Origin: Haloferula sp. BvORR071
GTDB lineage: Bacteria > Verrucomicrobiota > Verrucomicrobiia > Verrucomicrobiales > Akkermansiaceae
Direction: 5' to 3'
Assembly: GCF_000739615.1 (NCBI RefSeq)
Contig: NZ_BATP01000056.1
Span: 184,010-248,009 of the forward strand
Length of the DNA stretch: 64,000 nucleotides
The number at the start of each line of letters is the position of its first letter. The first letter of the stretch is position 1. A model generated the notes under the pieces. It was not told the origin of the DNA, searched no databases, and was given only the letters and a program-made list of their open reading frames with translations. The position numbers and the translations under genes were made by a program. Positions 26,301 through 35,161 of this stretch are shown here, piece after piece.

Positions 26301-28146
26301 GTGCAAATGCGGCGATCTGAAAACCCTGACGGATCCCATGGGGCGCACCACCACCTGGCGGCACGACATCCAAGGTCGACCGACGGCAAAGATTTACGCG
26401 GACGGCTCCCGCGTCACTTGGGATTACGAGAACACTACCAGCCGGCTCAAGCAGCAGGTCGACGAAAAGCAGCAGGTCACCCAATACATCTATGCGGTGG
26501 ATAACAACCTCACTTCCACCCAGTATTCGAACGTGGTAGTGGCGACTCCCTCCGTGACCTACACCTATGACGCCAACTACAACCGCGTCACCTCCATGGC
26601 TGATGGCAGTGGAACCACGGTGTACGCTTATGTTCCCATCACTTCGCCCCCGGCCTTGGGGGCAGGGGACTTGGCCAGTATTGACGGGCCCTTGCCCAAC
26701 GACACCCTCACCTATTCCTACGACGCGCTCGGCCGCTGCGTGGGCAGTGCCATCGGAGGAGATTCGCGCCAGGCGACGATTGACCCCGCCGGTCGCGTGA
26801 CTGGCATGACGAATGCGCTCGGTGCCTTCACTTTCGGCTACGACGGGGCGTCGGGGCGGGTGATTTCCGCAGCATTCCCCAATGGCCAGGCCATCGCCTA
26901 TGGCTACGAGGACAACACCAAGGATCGGCGGCAAAACCGGATCACGAACACCCGCGCGGGCACCCCGATTTCAGAATTTCTCCAGACGCATGATGTCGCG
27001 AACGACCGGATATCGGCTTGGTCGCAGCAGGCCGGAGCGGGAAACCCCGTGAGCTTTGCGCTCGGCTACAATGCCGTCAATGAACTGACCTCCGCCACCG
27101 CGACACAGAATGCCGCGGTGGTGAAGACCTACGCCTACACCTACGACTCCGGGCGGAACCGCCTGAGCGAGCAAATCGACGGAGGCCCGCAGCGGGTGGC
27201 GAGCCACAATGCGCTCAACGAGCTGACCGCAGTTAGCAATAACCCTGTCACCCCCGCCACCTACGAATGGGATGCGGCCCAGCGGCTGGCCGCAATCAAC
27301 CGCGGGACGCTGCGCACGGAGTTTACCTACGACGGATTGGATCGCCGGGTGCGCATTCGCGAACTCAACAACTCGGTCGAGACCAGCGACCGTCGCTTCG
27401 TCTGGGGCGACGAAATCCGCGAGGAGCGGACCGCCGCGGGCACCGTGGTGAAGCGCTTCTTTCCTCTGGGTGTGAAGGTGGAGACTGGTCCCTCAGCGGG
27501 AAACTATTTCTACACCAAGGATCATCTCGGCTCGATCCGCGAACTGGTGGATGGAGCAGGAAATGTGCGCGCGCGTTACTCCTATGAACTCTACGGAGCA
27601 CGGACCAAGGTGAGCGGAGATCTGGACACCGACTTCGGCTTTACCGGCTATTTCACGCACGCTGCGACGGGGCTCTGCCTGCCTTGGTATCGGGCCTACG
27701 ATCCGTCCTTGGGACGATGGTTGTCCCGCGATCCTCTGGAGAGTGCCGAACTTGCGGAAGGCCCGAACCTCTATGCGTATGTCGCCAACAATCCCGTGAA
27801 CTCCGTGGACCCGCTGGGCCTTGAAGAAGATTGCTGCAAGCCAGAGCGAGCGGCAGTGGACAAGCTGGCGAGAGCGCACCGGGACTGCCAGAATCTCAGG
27901 GACGTGGGCAAAGAGCCCGTGACGCCGGACGGCAAGGCGGTGTGCACCATCATCTGGAACTCCTATAAAAGAGCGGTAGAGGCTTTGAATAAATGCGAGG
28001 AGAAGCCCTGCAAGCCACCGCCGCCGCCCCCCCTCCGCCCCCGCCAAAGCCTCCCAAGAACCCCAAGCCCCCGCCGAAGCCTCCGTGCCCCGGCAAGAAG
28101 TAGCATAGAATCCACATCTTATGCTTTATTCCATCCGTCGATCTAG
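23338..28146 (+). CDS. secreted C39-like cysteine peptidase / RHS repeat fusion protein
   Basis: 1602 residues from ATG 23338 (GAGGT upstream). Signal peptide FLVGTIAAIHLGLGLASKG, then a TPR-like helical part. A peptidase C39-like domain shows C233 in FRCGPLAL, H304 in GHYAALV and D320 in LVQDPTF. A Lys-Pro linker (about 375-400) ends in PQPCGPK. A long YD/RHS repeat region follows, then the RHS core with YDPSLGRWLSRDPLE, NLYAYVANNP and the self-cleavage motif DPLGL at D1491. The tip after it is short and Cys-rich. The stop at 28146 depends on the C-run 28027-28033. In the other frame the protein would end PPCPGKK at 28103, before the next gene. Probably a surface or secreted polymorphic protein. 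Confidence 0.88.
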   Translation: MKVKLILPRGRFLVGTIAAIHLGLGLASKGATPPQTAVDELHPLTGEVNFTVPDVTPAPAALVFSDSPTEAEIFRSRLFEEPLVPVGGQAGASENIALVAAMRAYAERTIPDDFSSLDGFLASHPDSPWRAALLTNLGLEAYRTGRYSRTIGSWTEAWRLAKDASDAPARALADRAAGELASMHARLGHMAELDALLRSVEGRAFTGAATERITEAREGLWMMNHDPGISFRCGPLALQRIQVAIDPQHARTDLVMKSASTQNGFSLPQVVKLSKEMGLNYRAAFREQGAPFVVPAVIHWKVGHYAALVREEGGRFLVQDPTFRNDLWITRAALEAESSGYFVIPAGELPANWRNVDDEEGEKIWGKGNVGGPDPNNGKGKPKPKPKPKPKPKPDPKPQPCGPKGMAVPDVDLLFVSLELADAPVGYEPPVGPAVSFELTYNQREAAQPANFSYSNFGPKWTFDWLSYIQDNPSTPSADVQLYQRGGFTRNFSGFNQGTQSFALQVLDLTALTRTSATSYELVSSDGSKLVFNKSDGSAGTSRKIFLTQIIDPYGNALTLTYDASLRVVAITDAIGQVSTLAYDYPTDIYKVTKVTDPFGRFATFEYDLAHRLKKITDVIGITSEFVYTGSTDFIEALITPYGTTSFIKAENGTTRSLDTIYPDGNRTRAEFNQTTTLGIPLSEPAALVPAAVATRNEYIWFRNTYYWDEIAYAAGAGDYTKAKIYHWLHSPNGTSAVRMLESEKQPLENRVWYDYPNQVGGPIFQGSTNTPTHIGRVLDDGTTQLYTYEYNNPFGQATRMIDPLGRTFSYSYAANGQDLLEIRMTRGGANELLSKKTYNAKHQPLTVTDAAGQTTTYTYNARGQVLTITNAKNEVTTHVYDPNGRMISMDGPLPGPADTIQWTYDVVGRIRTITTESGYTLTFDYDALDRPTRTTYPDGSYEETVYSRLDQIRTRDRAGRETNFEYDSRGQVIKETDPLNRVTRYQWCKCGDLKTLTDPMGRTTTWRHDIQGRPTAKIYADGSRVTWDYENTTSRLKQQVDEKQQVTQYIYAVDNNLTSTQYSNVVVATPSVTYTYDANYNRVTSMADGSGTTVYAYVPITSPPALGAGDLASIDGPLPNDTLTYSYDALGRCVGSAIGGDSRQATIDPAGRVTGMTNALGAFTFGYDGASGRVISAAFPNGQAIAYGYEDNTKDRRQNRITNTRAGTPISEFLQTHDVANDRISAWSQQAGAGNPVSFALGYNAVNELTSATATQNAAVVKTYAYTYDSGRNRLSEQIDGGPQRVASHNALNELTAVSNNPVTPATYEWDAAQRLAAINRGTLRTEFTYDGLDRRVRIRELNNSVETSDRRFVWGDEIREERTAAGTVVKRFFPLGVKVETGPSAGNYFYTKDHLGSIRELVDGAGNVRARYSYELYGARTKVSGDLDTDFGFTGYFTHAATGLCLPWYRAYDPSLGRWLSRDPLESAELAEGPNLYAYVANNPVNSVDPLGLEEDCCKPERAAVDKLARAHRDCQNLRDVGKEPVTPDGKAVCTIIWNSYKRAVEALNKCEEKPCKPPPPPPLRPRQSLPRTPSPRRSLRAPARSSIESTSYALFHPSI
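28027..28033 (+). repeat. seven-C run at a frame switch in the RHS gene
   Basis: Before the run the frame codes CKPPPPP. After it, the annotated frame becomes Arg/Ser-rich and overlaps the next gene by 26 bp. One base back, it reads a Lys/Pro-rich tail of the same type as the internal linker and stops at 28101-28103. One extra C in the run would join the two. See findings. Confidence 0.8.
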
Positions 28147-31100
28147 CGCTCGTTGGGGGGCTGCCCTTTCTCTGCTCGTGGCGGTTACGGGACCGACTGC
28201 GGCGCAGGAGTCGGCCTTCACTCACGATGCCAGTGGCGATCTGATTACCAAGGCAGGCGCTGCGGCGCTGGCTGCACCGCAGATCGTGGGGCAGCCCGTC
28301 AACCAAGTGGTGGGCCTCGGTGATGTCGCCGCCTTTTCCGTGGTCATCGCTGACACACGCGGCGTGACCTACCAGTGGTTATACAACGGCGGAGATATCG
28401 TGGGGCAAACCGGGGATAGCCTGGTTCTGGTCAATGTGTCCGCATCCCAGGCGGGGCTGTATTCGGTCAGAGTGACAAACAGCGTCACCAATGTGGTCAG
28501 CAACAGCGCCTCGCTCCTGATCGATAGCGACGAGGATGGCCTGCCCGATACTTGGGAAACCGCCTTCTTCGGTAATCTCGCCCAAGGAGCGACGGGCGAC
28601 TTCGATGGTGATGGCATCAACAACATCAACGAATATCAGGACGGCACCAGCCCGGCCAGCAACGCGGCTTATCGCCCGCGACTGACCGTTCTGACCGATG
28701 GCGGCGGCGTGGTGAACGTGACACCCCTCAAGCCCAGCTACGCCCTAGGTGAAGTTGTTACCCTAACCGCGGTGGCGAACCCGCTTCAAGCCTTCCGTGG
28801 CTGGAGTGGTGCCCTCGCTTCGCAGACCAGTCCGGATACGATCACGATGACTGCAAGCAAGGCGGTGAAGGCCCACTTCATCCGCACCCCGATCCCGACC
28901 GGGGTCGTCTCATGGTGGCGGGCGGAAAACGATGCCGTGGATGCAATCGGGAACAACACCGGTACCCTGCTCAATGGGCTTGGCTTCGCGCCTGGAGAAG
29001 TAGGACAGGCATTCGATTTCACCGCGGCCAACCAGCAGGTGAAAATGGATGCTTCGCCGACGCTGGCTGTGGGTCCGGGCAGCGGGCTGACCGTCGAGGC
29101 ATGGATCAAGCCGGCAGATCTGGCCGAGAGGCCCATCGCCGAGTGGAACACCGGTTCCGGGACTGGCTGGGGCGCGCATTTCTGGATGAGCACCAGCTTC
29201 AGCGGCCTGGGTGGGGCGGGCTGCCTCTACACCAACCTCAAGGATATCAATGGCGTCGACCACTTCATGTTTTCGCCCGCCGGTCTGGTCACACCGAATG
29301 TGTGGCAGCATGTGGCGGTCACCTACGACCGCGCCTCGGGCACCACGAGGTTGTTTCGCAATGGCGTGGTGGTGGCGGCGGGGAACTTGGGCGGCTTCAT
29401 TCCGCAGACAACGACGAATTTTTACCTGGGTCACCGCCCGGGAACGACGACCTATTCCTTTGCCGGCCAGATGGATGAGCCGGCGCTCTACAATCGAGCC
29501 CTGACGGCGGATGAAATCTTCTCCATCAATGCCGGGGGCCCGGCGGGCAAGGACGCGACGCCCTATTTGACTTCGCCTCCGCAACTGCAGGATGCCGTCA
29601 TCAACACCTCGTATTCGCAGCAGCTCACCAGTAACTTGGGCACGGCTCCGTTGACCTACTCCGGCGGCTTCGGCGCCTTGCCGCAGGGTCTCTCGCTCTC
29701 GTCCACGGGGCTCATCAGTGGATCTCCCTCCACGGCAGGAACCTATTATTTCGGGTTGCGGGTGAGCGATGCCATCGGGCGGTCGAGGGAGCAATCCTTC
29801 AGTCTCATCGTGCGTGCTCCGGTGCCGCCGCCCGCGGGCACAACCGCTTGGTGGCGCGGCGAGAACAACGCCCAGGATTCCATCGGCACGAACCATGGCA
29901 CCGTGAACGGCGCTACCTTCACGACGGGCAAGGTGGGACAGGCGTTCGATTTCAACGGGACCAACCAATATGTGCTCGTGCCGGACAGCCCGGCACTCCA
30001 TTCGCAAACCTTATCCGTCGATGCATGGGTTTACCCCCGCACGGTCGGCACCTTCAATGACTCCCAGGGCGGGATCATTTTCACCAAGGACTTGGGGAGC
30101 ACGCCGGGCTCATTCGCCTCATACGCGCTCTTCAGCCTTGGAAACGGTGGCCGGTTCTCGTCCTTCATGCGCTTCACGGACGCCACATCGCTTTCCCTCC
30201 AGACCTCGGGCACCTATGCGTTCAACCAATGGTACCACGTCGCCATGACCTGGGATGGGAACGCGCTGAACATGTACGTAAATGGCAATCTGGCCGCGAC
30301 AGTGATGGTGCCCGTTCCCAAGACGGTCAGCTATTCCAGCGACAGCGCAGCCATTGGCCGCCATTCCTTTGTCGCCCGGTCGAGCGATTCCATCATCGAT
30401 GAGGTTTCCTTCAACAATCGAGCGATGACCGCGACCGAAGTCGCAGCTCTCTTCAATGCCGGCGCGGCGGGTAGGACCACTGCGGGACCTATCATCAACA
30501 CACCAGGAGTGCTGGCGGACGGGTATGTCGGGCAGGCTTACTCGAAAACGCTCTCTGCCCTGCGGACCACAGGTGGGACGACCTATTCTGTCACGGGTAG
30601 CTCTTTGCCTCCGAACCTCAACCTCAGCCCGGCTGGAGTTCTCAGTGGTAATCCGACAACGGCGGGAAGCTACAACTTCACGGTTCGCCTGGCGGATGGC
30701 TCGCCGGCTTTTGCCGAGCAGTCCTTCACCCTTGCCATTTACGCACCGCCGCCACCCTCCGCGGGATTGGTCAGTTGGTGGCGCGCTGAAGGCAACGCGA
30801 ACGATGCCATCGGATCGAATCACGGAACCCTCACGAACGGCACCTCCTTTGCACCAGGCAAGGTGGGCCAGGCTTTTGCCCTCGATGGCGGCAATGATTA
30901 CATCAGCATTCCCGATTCCGCGTCCTTGCAGCCGACCTCGCTCACCTTGGAAGGTTGGTTCAATTTTTCGGGGGGCGGTGGCAATCCCCATCTCTTCGCG
31001 AGAACGGTGGGAACGGGTACCGCCGACTCATTCGTCATTTGGTTGAACGGCCCAACTCTCCGGGCGGGAGTGGGGGACGCCGTGGGAGGTGGGAACGGGG

Positions 31101-33619
31101 TCAGTGTTCCGTTCACTCCGGTGGCGGGCCAGTGGTATCACATCGCGTTCACTTTCGATAACGATGCCCAGAGGGCCTCGCTTTACCTGGATGGGGCCCT
31201 CATCGGTACAAATGTCGCGGCGGGGACAGTTGCCTATGACAATCACCCGGTCCTCCTGGGTGCCGACATCGATAACGGAAATGTGGGGAATTTCTTTTAC
31301 GGGCGCATTGACGAGGCCTCGATTTACAGCCGTGCGCTGAGCGCCGCGGAGCTTGCCTCGATTTACAATGCGGGTTCGGCGGGAAAAACGCCTGCCGGGC
31401 CGTATTTCGACATCGCGGGCACGCTGCCGGAGACAATCCTGCTCAGCCCCTACTCGCAAGCGATGACTACCTCGCGTGGGACCGCGCCGATCACCTTCTC
31501 ATTGGTGGGGGGCGCCTTGCCTCCGGGAATCACCTTGAACACCAGTAGCGGACTGTTGAGCGGGCCCCCGACCACCGCGGGCAACTTCACATTTACCTTG
31601 CGCGCGACGGATGCCGCCAGCCTTTCGTCTGATCAGACCTTCACCCTCCATGTGCTGCCGCTCGTGCCTCCGCCCGCGGGCATCATGGGATGGTGGCGGG
31701 CTCAAAACGACGCCCAGGATTCCATCGGCACCAATCACGGCACGCTGACGAACGGAGCGACCTTTGCCGCCGGGAAAAGCGGCAACGCCTTCAGCCTCGA
31801 TGGCGTGGACGATGTGGTCACCGTTCCCGCGATCAACGCTGGCACCAGGTTCAGTGTGGAGTTCTGGCTCTTCCCGACCCGGAGCGTCGGCTATGAGCAT
31901 CTGGTTTCTAACAATGGCGGCAGCGCCAACTACGGCGACCTCTATTTCAGGGACAACCACATCGAGTATTGGCAGGGCGGCGTACAGCGGCTGGGTTCCG
32001 CGACCAGCACGATTCCCTTGCTTTCGTGGTCGCACGTCGCAATGACCTTCGAGGGCGGAATGGACCGGCTTTACATCAATGGAGAGCTGGCGGCGGCGAG
32101 TGCCATCCATGCGGAAACATTCAACAACCCTCTGGCGTTTGGGTATACGAATTCCCCGAGCAACAATCGCTTCAAGGGACGTATCGACGAGATTTCACTC
32201 TACAATCGCGCCCTCAGTCAGGGGGAAATCAGCGCGGTTTTTGCCGCCGGATCGGCAGGGAAAACAACGAGTGGGCCTTACATCAACGTTGCACCATCAT
32301 TACCCGATGGAACGGTTGATCTCGCCTATTCGCAGGCCATCACGTCGCTTCGCGGCACGGGCCAAGTGACCTACTCGCTTCTCAGTGGCACCTTGCCAGC
32401 CGGTTTGAACCTGAACTCAATCGGTCTTTTGAGCGGGACGCCCACGGCCTCCGGCACGAGCACCTTCGTCATCCGGGCGCTGGACGCTGCTGGCCTGAGC
32501 GCCAATCAGACCTTCACCCTCGCGGTGTATCCTCAGTTCCGCCTGCCTCCCGGCGCGGTCAGTTGGTGGCGGGCCGAAGGCAATGCCAACGATTCGCTGG
32601 GAACGAATCACGGCACGACGGTGAATGGCGCCACCTTTGGCAGCGGAATCAGCTCCCAAGGTTTCCTGCTCGATGGCGTCGACGACCACGTTACCTTCCC
32701 CGACACGCCGTCGCTGCGTCCGACTTCCTTCACGATCGAAGGCTGGTTCCTTTTCGAGCAAGCGACGGGAATCCAGGTCATGATCGCCAAGCCGATCCTG
32801 AACAGCAACCGCGACTCCTTCGCGGTTTGGCTTCAGGACGGCGCGCTCAACGCGGCGGTCATGTCTCCCGGGGCGGAGGGACCGCGGCTTCAGTTTCCGT
32901 TCACCCCCTCGCTTGGCCGTTGGTATCACATCGCTTACACCTTCGACAACGCGACCAAGCAGCAGATCTTGTTTTTGGATACTACAGTGGCCGCAGTCGG
33001 AATCGGGACCATCAGTCCCGGGTGTGATGCCAGTCCGCTGGTCATCGGTGCGGACCGCGAGAACAACAATCCCGCATTCTTCGTCAAGGGAGCAGTCGAC
33101 GAGGTGACCCTCTACAATCGTCCTCTGCTTGCGAATGAGATCGCCTCCATCTACCAGGCGAGAAGTGCCGGGAAGCGACCGCTCTTCCCCCTCGAGGCAT
33201 GGAAACTCGCGAACCTGGCTGATCCTGACGCATCGAGTACTGGCGACCTCGATCACGATGGAGTCGCGGCCTTGATCGAATATGCCTTCGGAATGAGCCC
33301 AACTGTCTCGGATGCCGCCCTGCTGCCGCAGGTTTCGCTATTCAACTACCAGGATGGCCGGCGCCTGCGCGTCATCTTCCCGCGGGATCCGGCGAAGAAT
33401 GACATCAATATCGAGGTGGAGGTCTCAGGCGATCTCGGAGGTGTGGGAGGCTGGACGACGATTGCCAGCAGCGTCCATGGCGCGCCGACGACGGGTCCGG
33501 GCTATGTGGGTGGCGATGGGGCCGGGGCAGGCATCAAGCAGGTGGAAGTCCGCGATATTGTGAACGTGAACGCTGCTTCGGCACCGCACCGGTTCGTACG
33601 CTTCCGCGTCTCACAATAG
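28121..33619 (+). CDS. giant secreted protein with five LamG and putative-Ig modules
   Basis: 1832 residues. Signal peptide (WGAALSLLVAVTGPTAAQ). Then an Ig-like domain (about 53-135, VTYQWLYNGGDIVGQT), a TSP3-like calcium segment (DSDEDGLPDTWE, DFDGDGINNINEY) and a bacterial-repeat domain (FRGWSGALAS). After these come five Laminin_G_3-type lectin-like modules starting with W-W-R-A/G-E/Q-x-N/D, at nt 28913, 29849, 30776, 31691 and 32564, each followed by a short putative-Ig domain (LPQGLSLSSTGLISGSPSTAG type) except the last. A DPD-x-D-x-D segment and a C-terminal F-V-R-F-R-V strand close the protein. A glycan- or matrix-binding adhesin is the simplest reading. Starts 17 bp after the alternative end of the RHS gene, so co-expression is likely. 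Confidence 0.9.
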   Translation: MLYSIRRSSARWGAALSLLVAVTGPTAAQESAFTHDASGDLITKAGAAALAAPQIVGQPVNQVVGLGDVAAFSVVIADTRGVTYQWLYNGGDIVGQTGDSLVLVNVSASQAGLYSVRVTNSVTNVVSNSASLLIDSDEDGLPDTWETAFFGNLAQGATGDFDGDGINNINEYQDGTSPASNAAYRPRLTVLTDGGGVVNVTPLKPSYALGEVVTLTAVANPLQAFRGWSGALASQTSPDTITMTASKAVKAHFIRTPIPTGVVSWWRAENDAVDAIGNNTGTLLNGLGFAPGEVGQAFDFTAANQQVKMDASPTLAVGPGSGLTVEAWIKPADLAERPIAEWNTGSGTGWGAHFWMSTSFSGLGGAGCLYTNLKDINGVDHFMFSPAGLVTPNVWQHVAVTYDRASGTTRLFRNGVVVAAGNLGGFIPQTTTNFYLGHRPGTTTYSFAGQMDEPALYNRALTADEIFSINAGGPAGKDATPYLTSPPQLQDAVINTSYSQQLTSNLGTAPLTYSGGFGALPQGLSLSSTGLISGSPSTAGTYYFGLRVSDAIGRSREQSFSLIVRAPVPPPAGTTAWWRGENNAQDSIGTNHGTVNGATFTTGKVGQAFDFNGTNQYVLVPDSPALHSQTLSVDAWVYPRTVGTFNDSQGGIIFTKDLGSTPGSFASYALFSLGNGGRFSSFMRFTDATSLSLQTSGTYAFNQWYHVAMTWDGNALNMYVNGNLAATVMVPVPKTVSYSSDSAAIGRHSFVARSSDSIIDEVSFNNRAMTATEVAALFNAGAAGRTTAGPIINTPGVLADGYVGQAYSKTLSALRTTGGTTYSVTGSSLPPNLNLSPAGVLSGNPTTAGSYNFTVRLADGSPAFAEQSFTLAIYAPPPPSAGLVSWWRAEGNANDAIGSNHGTLTNGTSFAPGKVGQAFALDGGNDYISIPDSASLQPTSLTLEGWFNFSGGGGNPHLFARTVGTGTADSFVIWLNGPTLRAGVGDAVGGGNGVSVPFTPVAGQWYHIAFTFDNDAQRASLYLDGALIGTNVAAGTVAYDNHPVLLGADIDNGNVGNFFYGRIDEASIYSRALSAAELASIYNAGSAGKTPAGPYFDIAGTLPETILLSPYSQAMTTSRGTAPITFSLVGGALPPGITLNTSSGLLSGPPTTAGNFTFTLRATDAASLSSDQTFTLHVLPLVPPPAGIMGWWRAQNDAQDSIGTNHGTLTNGATFAAGKSGNAFSLDGVDDVVTVPAINAGTRFSVEFWLFPTRSVGYEHLVSNNGGSANYGDLYFRDNHIEYWQGGVQRLGSATSTIPLLSWSHVAMTFEGGMDRLYINGELAAASAIHAETFNNPLAFGYTNSPSNNRFKGRIDEISLYNRALSQGEISAVFAAGSAGKTTSGPYINVAPSLPDGTVDLAYSQAITSLRGTGQVTYSLLSGTLPAGLNLNSIGLLSGTPTASGTSTFVIRALDAAGLSANQTFTLAVYPQFRLPPGAVSWWRAEGNANDSLGTNHGTTVNGATFGSGISSQGFLLDGVDDHVTFPDTPSLRPTSFTIEGWFLFEQATGIQVMIAKPILNSNRDSFAVWLQDGALNAAVMSPGAEGPRLQFPFTPSLGRWYHIAYTFDNATKQQILFLDTTVAAVGIGTISPGCDASPLVIGADRENNNPAFFVKGAVDEVTLYNRPLLANEIASIYQARSAGKRPLFPLEAWKLANLADPDASSTGDLDHDGVAALIEYAFGMSPTVSDAALLPQVSLFNYQDGRRLRVIFPRDPAKNDINIEVEVSGDLGGVGGWTTIASSVHGAPTTGPGYVGGDGAGAGIKQVEVRDIVNVNAASAPHRFVRFRVSQ

Positions 33620-33746
33620 ATTCGCAGAGAACCCTGTGACAGTGTCTACGGCTGCGCCGCCACGCAGGACTTGGCCGAACATCTTTACTTTTAAGGATGC
33701 TGGACTGGTGTTGAGTCCGGCCGTGGCATCTGTCAGAAAGTCATCC

Positions 33747-34991
33747 ATGAATCTCATCCGCAAGGCGCTCGCGGTGCGCGACGTGTTGGCCGAGCGCAAG
33801 CGGCTGCGGGGCCCTGCGGAACTCCAGTATGCCATCGCCGACCGGATCGGGATGCTGGATGCGGAGACTTGGAATTCGCTGACAAAAGACGCGGGGTTTT
33901 TCATGTCGCGCGCTTACCTGCTGGCTCTTGAAGGCGTGCTGCCCGCCAACATCCAGCCTCGCTACGCGATCATTTCCGACGCCGGACAAGGGCCGCTCGC
34001 CGCGGTTTGCATGCAGCTCGCCGACATCGGCGTCGGCCAAGTGCGGAAACGCAAAGAGCCCGCGCCGGGAGCGCCTTCGTGCGCGGCGCTGGAAAAGCTG
34101 GCGGGCAAGGTGAGCCAGCGGGTGCTGACCTGCGGCAACCTGCTGAGCTACGGGCAGCACGGCGTCGCCTTCGCGCCGGATTTTCCGGAGGAAACCATTT
34201 GGCATGGCGTGGCGGAGGTTCTCTACCGGGTTCGCATGGCAGACAAGCTGCGCGGCACTACCCACTTTGTCCTGATCAAGGACGTCCACGAGCCTTTCCA
34301 GAAGGGCGTCTCGTCGCTGGCGAACTTGAGCTACCGCTATGTCGAAACGGAGCCTAACATGGTTCTCGCCATCGATGCCGCGTGGAAATCCCACGACGAT
34401 TACCTCGCCAGCCTCTCGTCGAAATACCGCGCCGGGATCCGCAACAATGTCTTCAAGCCCATCGAACAGACGGGCTGCACGGTCGGACCTCTTCCGGAAA
34501 TCGACGCGCAGCAAGGCCGCATGCACGAACTCTATCGGGCGGTGCAAAGTAACGCGGACTTCCGGCCCTACGAGCTGAGACCGGAGTATTTCCCGGCATT
34601 GCAGCAGGCCGCCGGCGACCGCCTGCGCTGCAGCGGGATCAAGAGAGGAGATGAACTGCTGGGTTTCCTGATTACCCTTGCGGACGGAGAAACCGCGTTC
34701 GCCTTTCACATCGGATTCGACCGCCAGGCCGCGGCCGGACTGCCGGTCTATCTTCGGCTGCTGCATGCCGGGATCGCCGATGCCATCGCGCTGGGGTGCA
34801 GGCGGGTTTCCTTCGGCCGCACGGCGCTGGAGCCGAAGGCCGCGCTCGGCGCGAAGCCGGAACCCTTCGGCGTGATGCTCCGTCACCGGCAACCGGTGCT
34901 CAACACGCTGATCAAGCGACTCTTGCTCTGCGTGGAGCATGACGAGGCGCCGGAGCGGAATCCCTTCAAGAGCGCGGCGAAGTCCGGGTGA
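33747..34991 (+). CDS. FemAB/GNAT-like N-acyltransferase (COG3146/BioF2-like)
   Basis: 414 residues from ATG 33747. A GTG at 33636 would add an atypical N-terminus. No signal peptide. The middle part has the pattern of FemAB/BioF2-like acyltransferases: LSSKYRAGIRNNVFKPIEQ and DELLGFLITLADGETAFAFHIGFDRQAAAGLPVYLRLLHAGIADAI is the acyl-donor domain with the usual GFL-x-x-L strand. The late segment RVSFGRTALEPKAALGAKPEP matches the conserved FGR-T/S-x-x-x-K motif. The substrate is unknown. Such enzymes modify peptidoglycan peptides or exported polymers. It follows the LamG gene by about 130 bp, which suggests but does not prove a link. Confidence 0.8.
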   Translation: MNLIRKALAVRDVLAERKRLRGPAELQYAIADRIGMLDAETWNSLTKDAGFFMSRAYLLALEGVLPANIQPRYAIISDAGQGPLAAVCMQLADIGVGQVRKRKEPAPGAPSCAALEKLAGKVSQRVLTCGNLLSYGQHGVAFAPDFPEETIWHGVAEVLYRVRMADKLRGTTHFVLIKDVHEPFQKGVSSLANLSYRYVETEPNMVLAIDAAWKSHDDYLASLSSKYRAGIRNNVFKPIEQTGCTVGPLPEIDAQQGRMHELYRAVQSNADFRPYELRPEYFPALQQAAGDRLRCSGIKRGDELLGFLITLADGETAFAFHIGFDRQAAAGLPVYLRLLHAGIADAIALGCRRVSFGRTALEPKAALGAKPEPFGVMLRHRQPVLNTLIKRLLLCVEHDEAPERNPFKSAAKSG

Positions 34992-35161
34992 TGGCAGCAC
35001 GCTTGGGTTTTATGATACCAAAGCGGTACTCGCCGCCAGCACTCCATCCTTGAACCGGGGTCCTTGCTTGCCTAGCACCATACCGTCCCCAGCCCTTGAT
35101 GGCGGCACCATCGAACCGTCACGCCGTGGGAAAAGTTCCGAAGCCCTATAGGAAGCGAAAC

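Noticed and set aside
24907..26934. 675-codon frame on the minus strand across the RHS repeats.
   Set aside because: It mirrors the repetitive YD repeats of the real gene. There is no start signal or domain.
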